This document shows positions 54,340-64,000 of a stretch of DNA of 64,000 nt, one piece after another. The notes beneath the pieces are model-generated. The model was not told the DNA's origin. It saw only the letters and a list, made by a program, of their open reading frames with translations, and did not search any database. Source of the stretch: Thermosinus carboxydivorans Nor1 (lineage in GTDB: Bacteria > Bacillota > Negativicutes > Sporomusales > Thermosinaceae); NCBI RefSeq assembly GCF_000169155.1, contig NZ_AAWL01000004.1:124001-188000 (forward strand). Reading direction: 5' to 3'. How positions within the stretch are numbered: the first letter of the stretch is position 1; every line of letters starts with the position of its first letter. Position numbers and translations under genes: made by a program.

Positions 54340-56841
54340 TCATAAAACGCCCCTAAAATAATGCCCCCTGGTTATGTCCGCATGCTCAACTACGGAGAAA
54401 TCGCCCTTAATTAACAGAGGGTGGGCTTCACCATAGTCCAATAACTGACGGTACAATTGAGTAACTCGCTGCACATAGGCAGGGTCGCCTGTTTTCGCTT
54501 CAATGCGGATGCGGTCAATTCCGAGCTGAATAAACTTCATGACATGGGGCAGCATACTAAGTTCTTTGGCATTTAAAATATGCATGCGGCAAAACTGATC
54601 AGTCGCCACGGCAAACTTTTCATTCATCCGGTCGCGGAGCCAATACTCGCCGCGCCGGCAGGCTTGGTTGCAATTACCGGTATGTAGTCCGCCGATAAAG
54701 CTGCCGACCACACAGTATTCAGAAACCATTAAAGGCAAATAGCCGTGGACAATACATTCCAGCGCTGCACTGCCCCAGCCGGCAATATTCTCAATCTGGC
54801 CAAAGTTTAACTCAGGCGATAGAGTCAGGCTCGCCACTCCCTGCGCAACGAGAAAACAAACGGCAGCACTATTATAGATATTGAAAGAAAAATCGGCATG
54901 TAGCGGCAGAGAACATATTGTGCGGGCAATATGCAAAGAACCAAGATTACCTACACTAATAGCATCCGGGCAAAGTTCACTAAACAATTCCAGTTCTTTG
55001 CGCAGACCCGGCATCTGCCATTCCTTTACCAGCCGCGGTGTATTTAATATTATCTTCCTACCGTAATGTCGGGTAAGTTCAACGGCCTGACGGTATTCAT
55101 CAGCCGTTATCGCCCGGTGGGTATAAGTCTCGCCGCCATACAACACCCAGTCAGCTCCGGCAATCAGCGCGGCTTTAAGCTTTTCCATGGTATCAACATT
55201 AACGACGAGTTCGGTTTTCACTTTGGTTCTGGCAGCCTTATCCGGTGGGCACAGCTCTTCCAAAGTAATACTCCTTGGCGACAGATCCGGGCGGCGATAA
55301 CGGGACAGCCGCGCCTGCTCCAAGGCTTCGACGGCCTTACGACGCGCTTCGTTGATTTCGCTTAGCGGGACCATTGCTTCGCCTTCAATCCGGCATGTCA
55401 AGTTCCGTAATGCAAAAACGGTAGTACCTAGGCGCTCAAGCTGTTTTTTTACTGTCTCCTCGGTAAGCGGCCGTTTGATAGCCCTTTCTGCGACAAAATT
55501 GGTTGCAGCGGCGCCGCGAAATCCATCCACATCAGTAAAAGTAATAGTCAACGGTCGTCCTTCACCGACATCCACTTCGGCATCCACCGCAATGCGGCGC
55601 AAGGGGGCGCCGGCGTTGAAAAAAGCGCGTGCCCGTTCCATCAGCTTAGCATCAAACGTTTTAAACACCCGGTCACCCGGCCTTACCGGTGACGGAACGG
55701 GTATTGCTACGGCCCTGCCTGCCGGTGCTTCCGGGACATCTTGGCCCTGCAGTTTCAGCGAGGTCACGTTCGTGCAAACCCGACCGCCTACTTTAACCCA
55801 AAATTCTACCATATCGCCAAGCGCCAACGGCTCATCCAGCCGAATTACCGCCGTCTTCTCCCGCGGCAAATAGTCTATTACCCGGCCAATACGAACGCCG
55901 CGATTATTAGGACGACGGTCACTCATCATAAATCTACCTTCTTTTCCGAGGAGATAGGCGGTTGTAAAATCGCGGTTAAAAATTTGCGCTAAATCCTTAT
56001 GGTCCTGTGTACTTACGGTAAAATTCGTTTTATTGGCCAAATAAGCATCTATCGCGCGCCGGTATGTGTCAACCACTACCGCGACATATTCCGGTCGCTT
56101 CATCCGACCTTCAATTTTAAACGAAACAACGCCAGCCTCAATGAGACGGGGTATATGTTCGATAGTCTTTAGGTCTTTGGGACTTAATAAATACTCGCCC
56201 GCATCCCGGCCTTCAAGGACATTGCGCCCCTCTTTGTCCACCAGGGTATAAGGAAGACGGCAAGGTTGCGCACATCGCCCGCGGTTGCCGCTGCGCCCGC
56301 CAATTAGGCTGCTCATAAGACACTGCCCCGAGTAACATATACAAAGCGCGCCATGAATGAAAGTCTCAATTTCAATGGGAGCATGACGACAAATATAAGC
56401 TATATCATCCAAAGAAAGCTCGCGGGCAAGTACTGCGCGGGTAAAGCCGTGCTCGGCCAAAAACTGAACTCCGGCCAAGTTATGAACTGTCATCTGCGTA
56501 CTGGCGTGAATAGGCAGATGGGGCACAACGGCTCTGGCGATACAGGCCACGCCGATGTCCTGTACAATAATCGCATCCACGCCGATTTGGTATAAATAAT
56601 GGAGATAATCAATAAGCAGCGGCATTTCCCCATTATCTACGAGGGTATTGACCGTGACATAAACCGAAATGCCGCGTAGGTGAGCCTGCCGCACAGCCTC
56701 TGCAAGCTCTTCGTCGGTAAAGTTAGGTGCATAATGGCGTGCCCCAAACATCTTGCCACCTAAATAAACCGCGTCGGCGCCGCTCTCTAGTGCCGCTAAG
56801 AGCGCCTCCTTACTCCCTACCGGGGCAAGCAGTTCAACCAC
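54340..56841 (-). CDS. U32 family protein, RlhA-like (tandem U32 modules with DUF3656)
   Basis: About 833 residues. The first U32 module (LLAPVGSKEALLAALESGAD to about 240) includes the family signature with cysteines, ETFIHGALCICYSGQCLMS and GRCAQPCRLPY. A DUF3656-type middle (about 380-520) follows, then a second U32-like module (VDTMEKLKAALIAGADWVLY onward) with a CNQACRRGEYW cluster. E. coli RlhA of this layout hydroxylates 23S rRNA C2501. The start is uncertain: GTG 56841 has the better ribosome-site spacing, and ATG 56850 is the alternative. Both overlap the previous gene by a few bases. Confidence 0.85.
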   Translation of the reverse strand: MVELLAPVGSKEALLAALESGADAVYLGGKMFGARHYAPNFTDEELAEAVRQAHLRGISVYVTVNTLVDNGEMPLLIDYLHYLYQIGVDAIIVQDIGVACIARAVVPHLPIHASTQMTVHNLAGVQFLAEHGFTRAVLARELSLDDIAYICRHAPIEIETFIHGALCICYSGQCLMSSLIGGRSGNRGRCAQPCRLPYTLVDKEGRNVLEGRDAGEYLLSPKDLKTIEHIPRLIEAGVVSFKIEGRMKRPEYVAVVVDTYRRAIDAYLANKTNFTVSTQDHKDLAQIFNRDFTTAYLLGKEGRFMMSDRRPNNRGVRIGRVIDYLPREKTAVIRLDEPLALGDMVEFWVKVGGRVCTNVTSLKLQGQDVPEAPAGRAVAIPVPSPVRPGDRVFKTFDAKLMERARAFFNAGAPLRRIAVDAEVDVGEGRPLTITFTDVDGFRGAAATNFVAERAIKRPLTEETVKKQLERLGTTVFALRNLTCRIEGEAMVPLSEINEARRKAVEALEQARLSRYRRPDLSPRSITLEELCPPDKAARTKVKTELVVNVDTMEKLKAALIAGADWVLYGGETYTHRAITADEYRQAVELTRHYGRKIILNTPRLVKEWQMPGLRKELELFSELCPDAISVGNLGSLHIARTICSLPLHADFSFNIYNSAAVCFLVAQGVASLTLSPELNFGQIENIAGWGSAALECIVHGYLPLMVSEYCVVGSFIGGLHTGNCNQACRRGEYWLRDRMNEKFAVATDQFCRMHILNAKELSMLPHVMKFIQLGIDRIRIEAKTGDPAYVQRVTQLYRQLLDYGEAHPLLIKGDFSVVEHADITRGHYFRGVL

Positions 56842-57748
56842 TGTTCTCATTCCTTTCCAGCATCCCAATAATGGTTGGCGTGACATCCGTTAATTGTCTA
56901 ATTTGCTCGGCCACTTCCGTACAACGATAGCCAAACACTATAACCGGGACAGGATTATATGTATGAGTCCTAACGCTAAAATCTTCAAAATTCCCGTGAT
57001 CACTGGCGATGATTACCGTCATATCAGTTGGCGCCATCTGCCAAATGGCCCCAAAAAACTCATCCAGCCTGTTGACAATTTGAGCCGCTTTCTGCCAATC
57101 CTGTTTATGCCCACACCGGTCAGTCTGAAAATACTCGAACATGGTGAAATGGTGCCGGCAGGCGATTTCCACCAGGCGGCGCCCCGCCAGAGCAGGAGTA
57201 GTCAAAGGGACGGATAAACCGGCTTCCGCTAACATTTCGTTGGTAAGGTCTTGATAGACGGCATCGCCTTTAAGCAGTTCGGCCACCGACCGCAATGGCT
57301 GTCCGGCTTCTAAGACAACCAGCGTAGTTACTGCGTGTCGCCGCTTACGTGCCGCAACCAGGTTTAGATAATCAGGCATATACATATTGGCCGATGTTGC
57401 CAGGTATTTTTTGTCAACCAATCTTTTCATAATCCCGTACTGGCGAATAAATTCCGTCAGTTGCGGTCCGGGAAAGCCAGCCACGTGGCGCCCTAGTTCT
57501 TTTGCGACATTAACGCCGGTTAAAAGCGCCGTTTGTCCGGTCGCGCTCTGCGGCAGTCCCTCTGTATCCAGTCTAGCGTCAACCGGGACAAGGCAAGCAC
57601 GGCTGCTCACAAAACGGTCTATTTCCTGAGTTAGCGGTCTGCCGAAAAGCATCTCAAAAAAAGACATGTGAAAGCGGATAAGCGGGTTCACCGTTTTATC
57701 ACTGATGCCAAGGCCAAAGCCATCGACAAAAACTAATAACACGTGCAT
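56834..57748 (-). CDS. Alkaline-phosphatase-fold metalloenzyme (phosphoglyceromutase-like)
   Basis: A 304-residue protein with the superfamily core: LLVFVDGFGLG at the N-terminus, SATGQTALLTGVN near residue 68 supplying the nucleophile Ser/Thr, and late metal ligands FQTDRCGH and IIASDHGNFED. It is shorter than phosphopentomutase or iPGM, with no cap insertion, and no signal peptide, so a cytoplasmic phospho-transfer or hydrolysis role is likely but undefined. It is translationally linked to the U32 gene. Confidence 0.8.
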   Translation of the reverse strand: MHVLLVFVDGFGLGISDKTVNPLIRFHMSFFEMLFGRPLTQEIDRFVSSRACLVPVDARLDTEGLPQSATGQTALLTGVNVAKELGRHVAGFPGPQLTEFIRQYGIMKRLVDKKYLATSANMYMPDYLNLVAARKRRHAVTTLVVLEAGQPLRSVAELLKGDAVYQDLTNEMLAEAGLSVPLTTPALAGRRLVEIACRHHFTMFEYFQTDRCGHKQDWQKAAQIVNRLDEFFGAIWQMAPTDMTVIIASDHGNFEDFSVRTHTYNPVPVIVFGYRCTEVAEQIRQLTDVTPTIIGMLERNENSG

Positions 57749-57780
57749 GAAGTAATAGCAACCGTCCTCCTTATGAAATG

Positions 57781-57805
57781 GAAAAAGAAGGGTGTTATTC
57801 CCTTC
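57781..57805 (-). terminator. Terminator of the DUF421 gene
   Basis: GAAGGG...CCCTTC followed by TTTTT on the minus strand. Confidence 0.72.
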
Positions 57806-57808
57806 CCT

Positions 57809-58474
57809 TTAATGCAATTCTTTCCCCGCTTCTTCTTGACCGTCCAGTACCATCTCTTGCCGCTGCTTGCGGATTTGCTCGGCGAGACAATGTATGTCGG
57901 CCATAAACTGTTCCACCTTAGCCCATTGCGCCCCTTGTGGACTAAGGGGGTTTTCATAAAAACTTTTTAAGAAATCAGCAAAATCTTGTCTGGTGAGCGG
58001 TTCCTTTTCCGGTACCTTAATAACTGAAAAGGTGCCGCAGCTTTCCAGTCGCGCCAGTTTGATATCCTTAACGTTGGTAATATCCATGCCTAGCTTATGG
58101 AGTTCCTGGCGCAGGTCGTCATAATTAAACTGTGTTTTTACAAAGTTTTCGCGAAGAATGCGTCCATTTTCAATTAATGTGACCGGCGCCCCTTCAAACC
58201 ATTTGCGGAGCGTCTTATTTTTAAGAGCCAGGTACGCCAATAACTGTTGGAGTAATAATAAGCCAATCAATCCTTCCGCGCCAGCCCACAGAGCTTCCGT
58301 GCCATCCATCGCTACATTCGCTACAATATCGCCTATTCCGACCATAAGCACAAAATCGAAGGGTGAAAGCTGGCCGACGGCCCGATTGCCCATAACTCGT
58401 ACGACAACAAGGGCAACCGCAAAAATGGCGATCATCCGCAATATCACTTGCCCTACGCCTTCGTAACCAAACAT
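57809..58474 (-). CDS. DUF421 (YetF/YcaP-like) membrane protein
   Basis: A 221-residue protein with three N-terminal helices (about residues 8-80), a conserved VMGNRAVGQLSPFDFVLMV loop, and a cytoplasmic domain with LIENGRILRENFVKTQF. The C-terminal extra 50 residues are charged and helical. DUF421 proteins are common in spore formers and lack a firm function. ATG 58474 follows AGAAGGAG. Confidence 0.88.
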   Translation of the reverse strand: MFGYEGVGQVILRMIAIFAVALVVVRVMGNRAVGQLSPFDFVLMVGIGDIVANVAMDGTEALWAGAEGLIGLLLLQQLLAYLALKNKTLRKWFEGAPVTLIENGRILRENFVKTQFNYDDLRQELHKLGMDITNVKDIKLARLESCGTFSVIKVPEKEPLTRQDFADFLKSFYENPLSPQGAQWAKVEQFMADIHCLAEQIRKQRQEMVLDGQEEAGKELH

Positions 58475-58558
58475 AGCACCACTCCTTCTGTCTGTTATTA
58501 TGAACAAACAGAAAGAGCTATATTCCGAAGCAAACAGTGACGCCGCGGGGCAACGGCA

Positions 58559-58813
58559 TCATTTTTCGTCCTTTAGCATTTTTAACAGTTGTTGATAATC
58601 TTGTTCCAAACGCAAATACTCGTCGGCAATATTCAATGCGGCCAATACGGCAACTTTGGACGGAGACAGCCGGGAATTCGCCTTAGCAATTTTTTTCATG
58701 CGCTCATCCAGTATAGCTGCCACGCGTAATATCCGTTCTGGCTCAATATCGCCTTTTAAGGCGTATGTTTCTCCAAATATTTCAACTGTAATTTTTGTTT
58801 TTTTGCCGTCCAT
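58559..58813 (-). CDS. zapA: Cell division protein ZapA
   Basis: An 84-residue FtsZ-associated protein. The N-terminal globular part reads TKITVEIFGETYALKGDIEP; the C-terminal half (about 45-84) is coiled coil with SRLSPSKVAVLAALNIADEY. It cross-links FtsZ filaments at midcell. In many Firmicutes zapA follows pheST, as here with one gene inserted. Confidence 0.92.
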   Translation of the reverse strand: MDGKKTKITVEIFGETYALKGDIEPERILRVAAILDERMKKIAKANSRLSPSKVAVLAALNIADEYLRLEQDYQQLLKMLKDEK

Positions 58814-58904
58814 AGCGCCACCTAACTATTTTTAATATCCTCAAAATTTCCCGCTAATTTTTGCTTAATTCGACCCGGCCTTTCTTTTTCCTGCCTTCAA
58901 GAGA

Positions 58905-58935
58905 GAAAAGGCAGTTTATGTGACATAAACTGCCT
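58905..58935 (-). terminator. Terminator of the amino acid permease
   Basis: AGGCAGTTTATGT...ACATAAACTGCCT plus TTTT on the minus strand. Confidence 0.85.
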
Positions 58936-58958
58936 ACTTTTAAAAATAATAACTAGCG

Positions 58959-60359
58959 CTATTCAGCTTCGATCGCTACCTTCTGTTTGTTCAAAGCACT
59001 GTTACGGTAACTATAGACAAAATACACCGCTAGGCCAATGGCGCTCCAGATAATAAACCGAACCCAAGTTTCCCCAGGCAGATTATACATCAAATAGCCG
59101 CACGACAGAACAGCCAACGGAGCCACAATCGTTACCGCCGGACACCGGAAAGGCCGATGAACATCAGGTTTGGTGAAACGGAGGACCAAAACCCCTACCG
59201 CTGCAACAACAAAAGCAAACAAGGTGCCAATATTAGTCAGTTCAGCAATAATGCCAATCGGCGTAAATCCGGCAATCAACGCAACGGCAATGCCGGCGAC
59301 GATAGTAATAATGTGTGGCGTACCGTACTTAGGATGAATTTTACAGATACTGGCGGGAATAAGCCCATCACGTGACATGGCGAAAAAGATACGGGTCTGA
59401 CCATACATCAAAACAAGTAGTACCGTAGTAATACCAGCAATTGCGCCTGTGCCCACCAAAGCCGAACCTATATTATAACCAATGGTCCGCAGAGCGTAGG
59501 CAACAGGTTCAGCGTTGTTAAGTTGCTGATAAGGAACAACGCCAGTGAGAACGCCGGCAACGGCAATATAAAGGATCGTGCATACTGCGAGCGAACCTAC
59601 AATACCAATCGGCAAATCACGGTTAGGGTTGCGGCATTCTTCCGCAGCTGTTGCGACAGCATCAAAACCGATATAAGCGAAAAAGATGATGGCTGCGCCT
59701 GCGGCAACACCGGAAAAACCGTAAGGCATAAGGGGGGACCAATTAGCGGGATTCACCTTCGGGCCAGCTAGTGCGAGAAAGATAAATACCGCAGCTAATT
59801 TAATAAACACGAGAATTTTATTTAGGGTTGCGCTTTCTTTGGTACCCCGCACCAGTAAGGCACTCAGGAATAAAGCAATAACCATTGCCGGAAGATTAAC
59901 AATCCCTCCATCTGCGGGAACGGCTGTGAACGCATGGGGCAATTCAATTCCCGCCGATTTAAGGAGACCGACCATATACCCTGACCAGCCGGCCGCAACA
60001 GCGCTGGAACCGACGGAATATTCCAGGATTAAGTTCCAACCAACCATCCAAGCGATAATCTCGCCTAAGGAAGCGTAAGAGTAGGTGTAGGCACTGCCCG
60101 CAATTGGAACCAAGGCTGCCAGCTCGGCATAAGCCAACGCGGCAAAAGCACAGGTCAAACCAGAAAGAACAAACGAAAGCATAATTCCCGGGCCGGCATA
60201 CTTAGCGGCGGCGACCCCAGTTAAAACGAAAATGCCAGTGCCAATAATGCAGCCGATGCCTAACATCACCATGTCTAAGGCCCCTAGCGTTTTTTTCAGA
60301 CCTTTTTGTTCGGCGCCCTCTTTCAGCAAATCAATGCTCTTGGTGCGAAAAATGTTCAT
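58959..60359 (-). CDS. APC superfamily amino acid permease
   Basis: A 466-residue permease with 12 predicted helices. TM1 carries MLGIGCIIGTGIFVLTG, the unwound substrate-binding helix, and AYAELAALVPIAGSAYTY is in TM3. The family is the cationic amino acid transporter (CAT/YfnA) type, which imports branched or basic amino acids. Specificity cannot be read. AGAGGAGG precedes the ATG. It sits between zapA and pheT with terminators on both sides. Confidence 0.9.
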   Translation of the reverse strand: MNIFRTKSIDLLKEGAEQKGLKKTLGALDMVMLGIGCIIGTGIFVLTGVAAAKYAGPGIMLSFVLSGLTCAFAALAYAELAALVPIAGSAYTYSYASLGEIIAWMVGWNLILEYSVGSSAVAAGWSGYMVGLLKSAGIELPHAFTAVPADGGIVNLPAMVIALFLSALLVRGTKESATLNKILVFIKLAAVFIFLALAGPKVNPANWSPLMPYGFSGVAAGAAIIFFAYIGFDAVATAAEECRNPNRDLPIGIVGSLAVCTILYIAVAGVLTGVVPYQQLNNAEPVAYALRTIGYNIGSALVGTGAIAGITTVLLVLMYGQTRIFFAMSRDGLIPASICKIHPKYGTPHIITIVAGIAVALIAGFTPIGIIAELTNIGTLFAFVVAAVGVLVLRFTKPDVHRPFRCPAVTIVAPLAVLSCGYLMYNLPGETWVRFIIWSAIGLAVYFVYSYRNSALNKQKVAIEAE

Positions 60360-60443
60360 TATGTCTCCTCCTCTTCAGCAGTATAGTAGTAAGCATAATA
60401 CTAGAATTTGCAGATAGGTAGCACCTCATGAAACACTTCGCAC

Positions 60444-60473
60444 AAAAAAATAGGTCGGCGATAGGACCGACCC
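60444..60473 (-). terminator. Terminator downstream of pheT
   Basis: GGTCGG...CCGACC followed by TATTTTTTT on the minus strand, about 105 bp after the pheT stop and upstream of the permease. It could also serve as an attenuator in the permease leader. Confidence 0.78.
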
Positions 60474-60579
60474 ATCTTTCGTCCAAGTGAGGCGCCTACG
60501 TCCATTTCGGTTTACAGTTTAACACAAAATTCGACATAGGTAAAGTGATCAATGCATTTTCTTCATAGACATTTGTGGG

Positions 60580-63010
60580 TTAAAGCCGCAGTTTAGCATC
60601 CAGCGTCCTTTCGAGATAAAGAACAATTTCCTTATAGTAAACTTCTACTTCACTATCCGTTAAGGTTCGATCCCCGGCCCGGAAAGTAAGGGAGAATGCT
60701 AAACTGCGTGACCCCTTCGGTACTTGCTCGCCAGTGTAAACATCAAAGAGCTTTACATCAGCCAATAGCGGCCCGCCACTTTCCCAAATAGCGCGAGTTA
60801 CGCGGTCAACGGAAATATCACTCGCCAGTACTACCGCCAGATCGCGCACGATTGCCGGGAACCGGGGCAAAGGTTGGTACGCCGGTATAGGAACAGCATG
60901 CTTCAATAAAATTTCGGCAGTTATTTCAAACAAATATACAGGACGATTCAGCCCAAATGCGTCCAAAACCCTTGGATGCGCTTCGCCAACTACGGCCAAG
61001 CGGTCGCCGTCCTTTACAAAAACGGCGGTTTTGCCCGGATGAAGGGCGTAGTGGGTTCCTTGTTCTACCTTATATCCGCTAATACCGATACTTGTAAGCA
61101 ACGTTTCGACGGCACCTTTGGCGTCATAAAAGTCGACAAATTCTTTTGCTTGATTCCAAGCAACTTCATGCCGCCTACCGGTCAAAACACCGCACACCAT
61201 CAGCGGCTCCTGCGGGAAATCCTTGAGAGGAAGCTGCTCCGGCCGATAAACTGCCCCTACTTCAAAAAGCTTCATATCTTCGTTCTTCCGGGAAAGATTA
61301 CGTACAATGGTTTCCATTAAGCCGCCAAGCAGCGTCGTCCGCAGCAGCGGAAAATCATCGGTAATGGGATTGAGAAGCGGAATAGCCGTCCGCAAACTGC
61401 TGTCCGGCGGCACATTTAGCTTGTCCAGCACGGCAGGATGCGTAAAGCTGTATGAAATAGTCTCCGTAAAACCAATCCCGGCCAAAATGGTTCTGGTCCG
61501 ATCAATCACGTTCTGCAGACTGCTCTGACCACCGTAAACTATGTCACCACTGGGAGTTGTAGAAGGTATTTTGTCATATCCGAAAATACGTGCAACCTCT
61601 TCACATATGTCGGCCGGACCAACAACGTCGGCGCGCCAGGTTGGAACGGTGACCGTGATCTTTTCGCCATGCACATCCACATCAAACTCCAAACGGCGCA
61701 GAATATCGACCATGGTCGCCTGCGGCACCTCAGTACCTAGAAAACTGTTCACTTGCTTGGCCGTAAAGCTAATTTGTCGCGGCAATACAACGGTCGGATA
61801 TTGGTCAACAATGCCCGGGCACACCGTGCATGCACCCATATCTTCCAATAGTTTGGCTGCCCGATCCAAGGCACGGACGATATTGGCAACATCGACTCCC
61901 CGTTCAAACCGTCCCGACGCCTCCGATCTCAGCCCCAATACCCGGGAAGTCCGTCGGATATTGGCGCCATTAAATGCAGCTGCCTCAAGCAAAACGGTCT
62001 TGGTACTTTCCCGTAACTTCTGTAGCCAATCCACCCATTACGCCCGCAATGCCAACGGCCTGTACCGCATCGGCAACAACCAGCATGTCTGGAGTCAATT
62101 CCCGCTTAACGCCGTCCAATGTTGTCAGCCGCTCGCCCGGATAGGCCCGACGCACAATAATCTGGTGACGAGCCAAAAGATCATAATCGTAAGCATGCAT
62201 AGGTTGCCCCATTTCCAGCATGACAAAATTGGTGACATCTACTACATTGTTAATAGGACGCATGCCTGCCGCCTGCAGGCGATGCTGTAACCAGAGCGGT
62301 GAGGGACCCACCTTGACATTGCGTAAGACTCTTGCCGCGAAACGCGAACATAAGGCAGGTTCATCAATCGCAATATCAATCAGGGACGTCGCTTTTTCCC
62401 CGCCCGTCTCCCGTAAATTAAGCATAGGTTTACGCAAAACGCCGCCGGTTAAAACGGCAATTTCTCTAGCTAAGCCTAGGACGCTAAAACAATCCGCCCT
62501 ATTTGCCGTCAATTCGAATTCCAAAACCACATCATCGAGGCCCAAAGCTTCCTTTATATCAATCCCAATGGGTGTATCGGGCGGTAAAATATAAATACCG
62601 TCGCGCAGCTCCGGCGAAATGGTCTTACTATCCAACTTCAGCTCCTCGGCTGAACACAGCATGCCGTGCGACTCGATACCCCGAAATACTGCGTGGCCAA
62701 TTTCCTGTCCGTTTGGCAATTTCGCCCCTACCAAAGCGACAGGTACAATTTGCCCTTCCTGAACATTAGTGGCTCCGGTTACAATCGTTAATTCTTCCCG
62801 TCCCGTATTAACCCGGCACACAGACAACCTATCGGCAGCAGGATGTTTACAAATTTCCTTAATCTTACCCGTTATTACCCGTTCGATGTTTTTACCCAGA
62901 TACTCGACACAAGCAACAGGAATACCTGCCATAGTAAGTTTTTCGGCTAACACTTCCGGACTGTCCGTAAATGCTACATAATCCTTTAACCATTTTATGG
63001 ACGCGCGCAT
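60580..63010 (-). pseudogene. pheT: Phenylalanyl-tRNA synthetase beta subunit, frameshifted
   Basis: The full-length domain set is visible over two overlapping frames. The first frame holds the N-terminal EMAP-like tRNA-binding domain (about 40-150) and B3/B4 beginning. The second holds the rest of B3/B4, B5, the catalytic-like core and the C-terminal ferredoxin-fold anticodon domain (ending RTLDAKLRL). The break is at AAA 62007-62009: with one A removed the join reads TEVTGSTKTVLLEAAAF, giving about 809 residues, the normal length. The beta subunit is essential, so this is very probably a sequencing or assembly error unless another copy exists. It is cotranscribed with pheS. Confidence 0.88.
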
Positions 63011-63031
63011 ACATTTCCTCCTTCATCACTA

Positions 63032-64000
<969 letters not shown>

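Noticed and set aside
60476-60560. Possible riboswitch before the amino acid permease
   Set aside because: The TGGACG repeats and following hairpin matched no aptamer class I know; a plain pheT terminator explains the hairpin.

Overview
The window looks like the chromosome of a spore-forming, LPS-bearing Firmicute of the Negativicutes (Sporomusaceae type). Three lines of evidence point there: sporulation genes (yqfC, yqfD, yunB, an SspF-like spore protein), an LptA/OstA-like outer-membrane lipid protein, and a Bacillus-like housekeeping gene order. At the left edge lies a six-gene set in the order cooM-K-L-X-U-H, the CO-induced energy-converting [NiFe] hydrogenase, behind a near-ideal CooA box. 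This suggests a hydrogenogenic carboxydotroph; Thermosinus carboxydivorans is the best guess, an inference I could not check against a database.

Layout. 1-7.35 kb: coo hydrogenase operon (minus strand; cooH runs off the window) and its CooA-type promoter. 7.5-13.9 kb: thioredoxin, a GDT1-type Mn/Ca exporter behind a yybP-ykoY riboswitch, a duplicated ferritin-like protein, a nitroreductase, RNase P RNA, a zinc-ribbon coiled-coil protein, nif3 and trmK. 14-14.4 kb: a tRNA-Asn/Ile2/Glu operon with its promoter. 14.5-37 kb: a long minus-strand housekeeping run, yqfC-yqfD-phoH-pgpH-ybeY-dgkA-cdd-era-DUF502-corC-yqzL-recO-DUF4342-glyQ-glyS-ppsA-ccpN-ppdR, then (past a plus-strand lptA-like gene) dgt-dnaG-rpoD. 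It includes a glycyl T-box. 37-40 kb: a HerA-type ATPase, a 23S/5S rRNA relic with a terminator, yunB, and the spore protein. 40.3-45.8 kb: a 5-oxoproline/D-glutamate island (pxpA, pxpC, pxpB, an NRAMP-like permease, a broken DUF2848 gene, ycsI) bounded by two sibling terminators. 45.9-51.4 kb: tyrS, a class A PBP, two tiny paralogous membrane proteins, and an unrecognised cluster around a second YbaB-like protein. 51.4-64 kb: a DUF2148 Fe-S protein, mutS2, a U32 protein (RlhA-like), an alkaline-phosphatase-fold protein, DUF421, zapA, an amino-acid permease, pheT and a partial pheS.

How it fits together. The Coo hydrogenase would take electrons from CO oxidation and reduce protons while pumping ions; the CODH genes are not in the window. 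PpsA is flanked by its probable repressor CcpN and its kinase/phosphorylase PpdR, forming a gluconeogenic switch. PxpABC with YcsI and YcsG would recover glutamate from 5-oxoproline and possibly D-glutamate.

Sequence quality or decay. pheT, corC (two indels), dgt and the DUF4342 gene are each broken by single-base changes at short homopolymers, and DUF2848 by an in-frame TAA. Because pheT is essential, I read at least some of these as sequencing errors.
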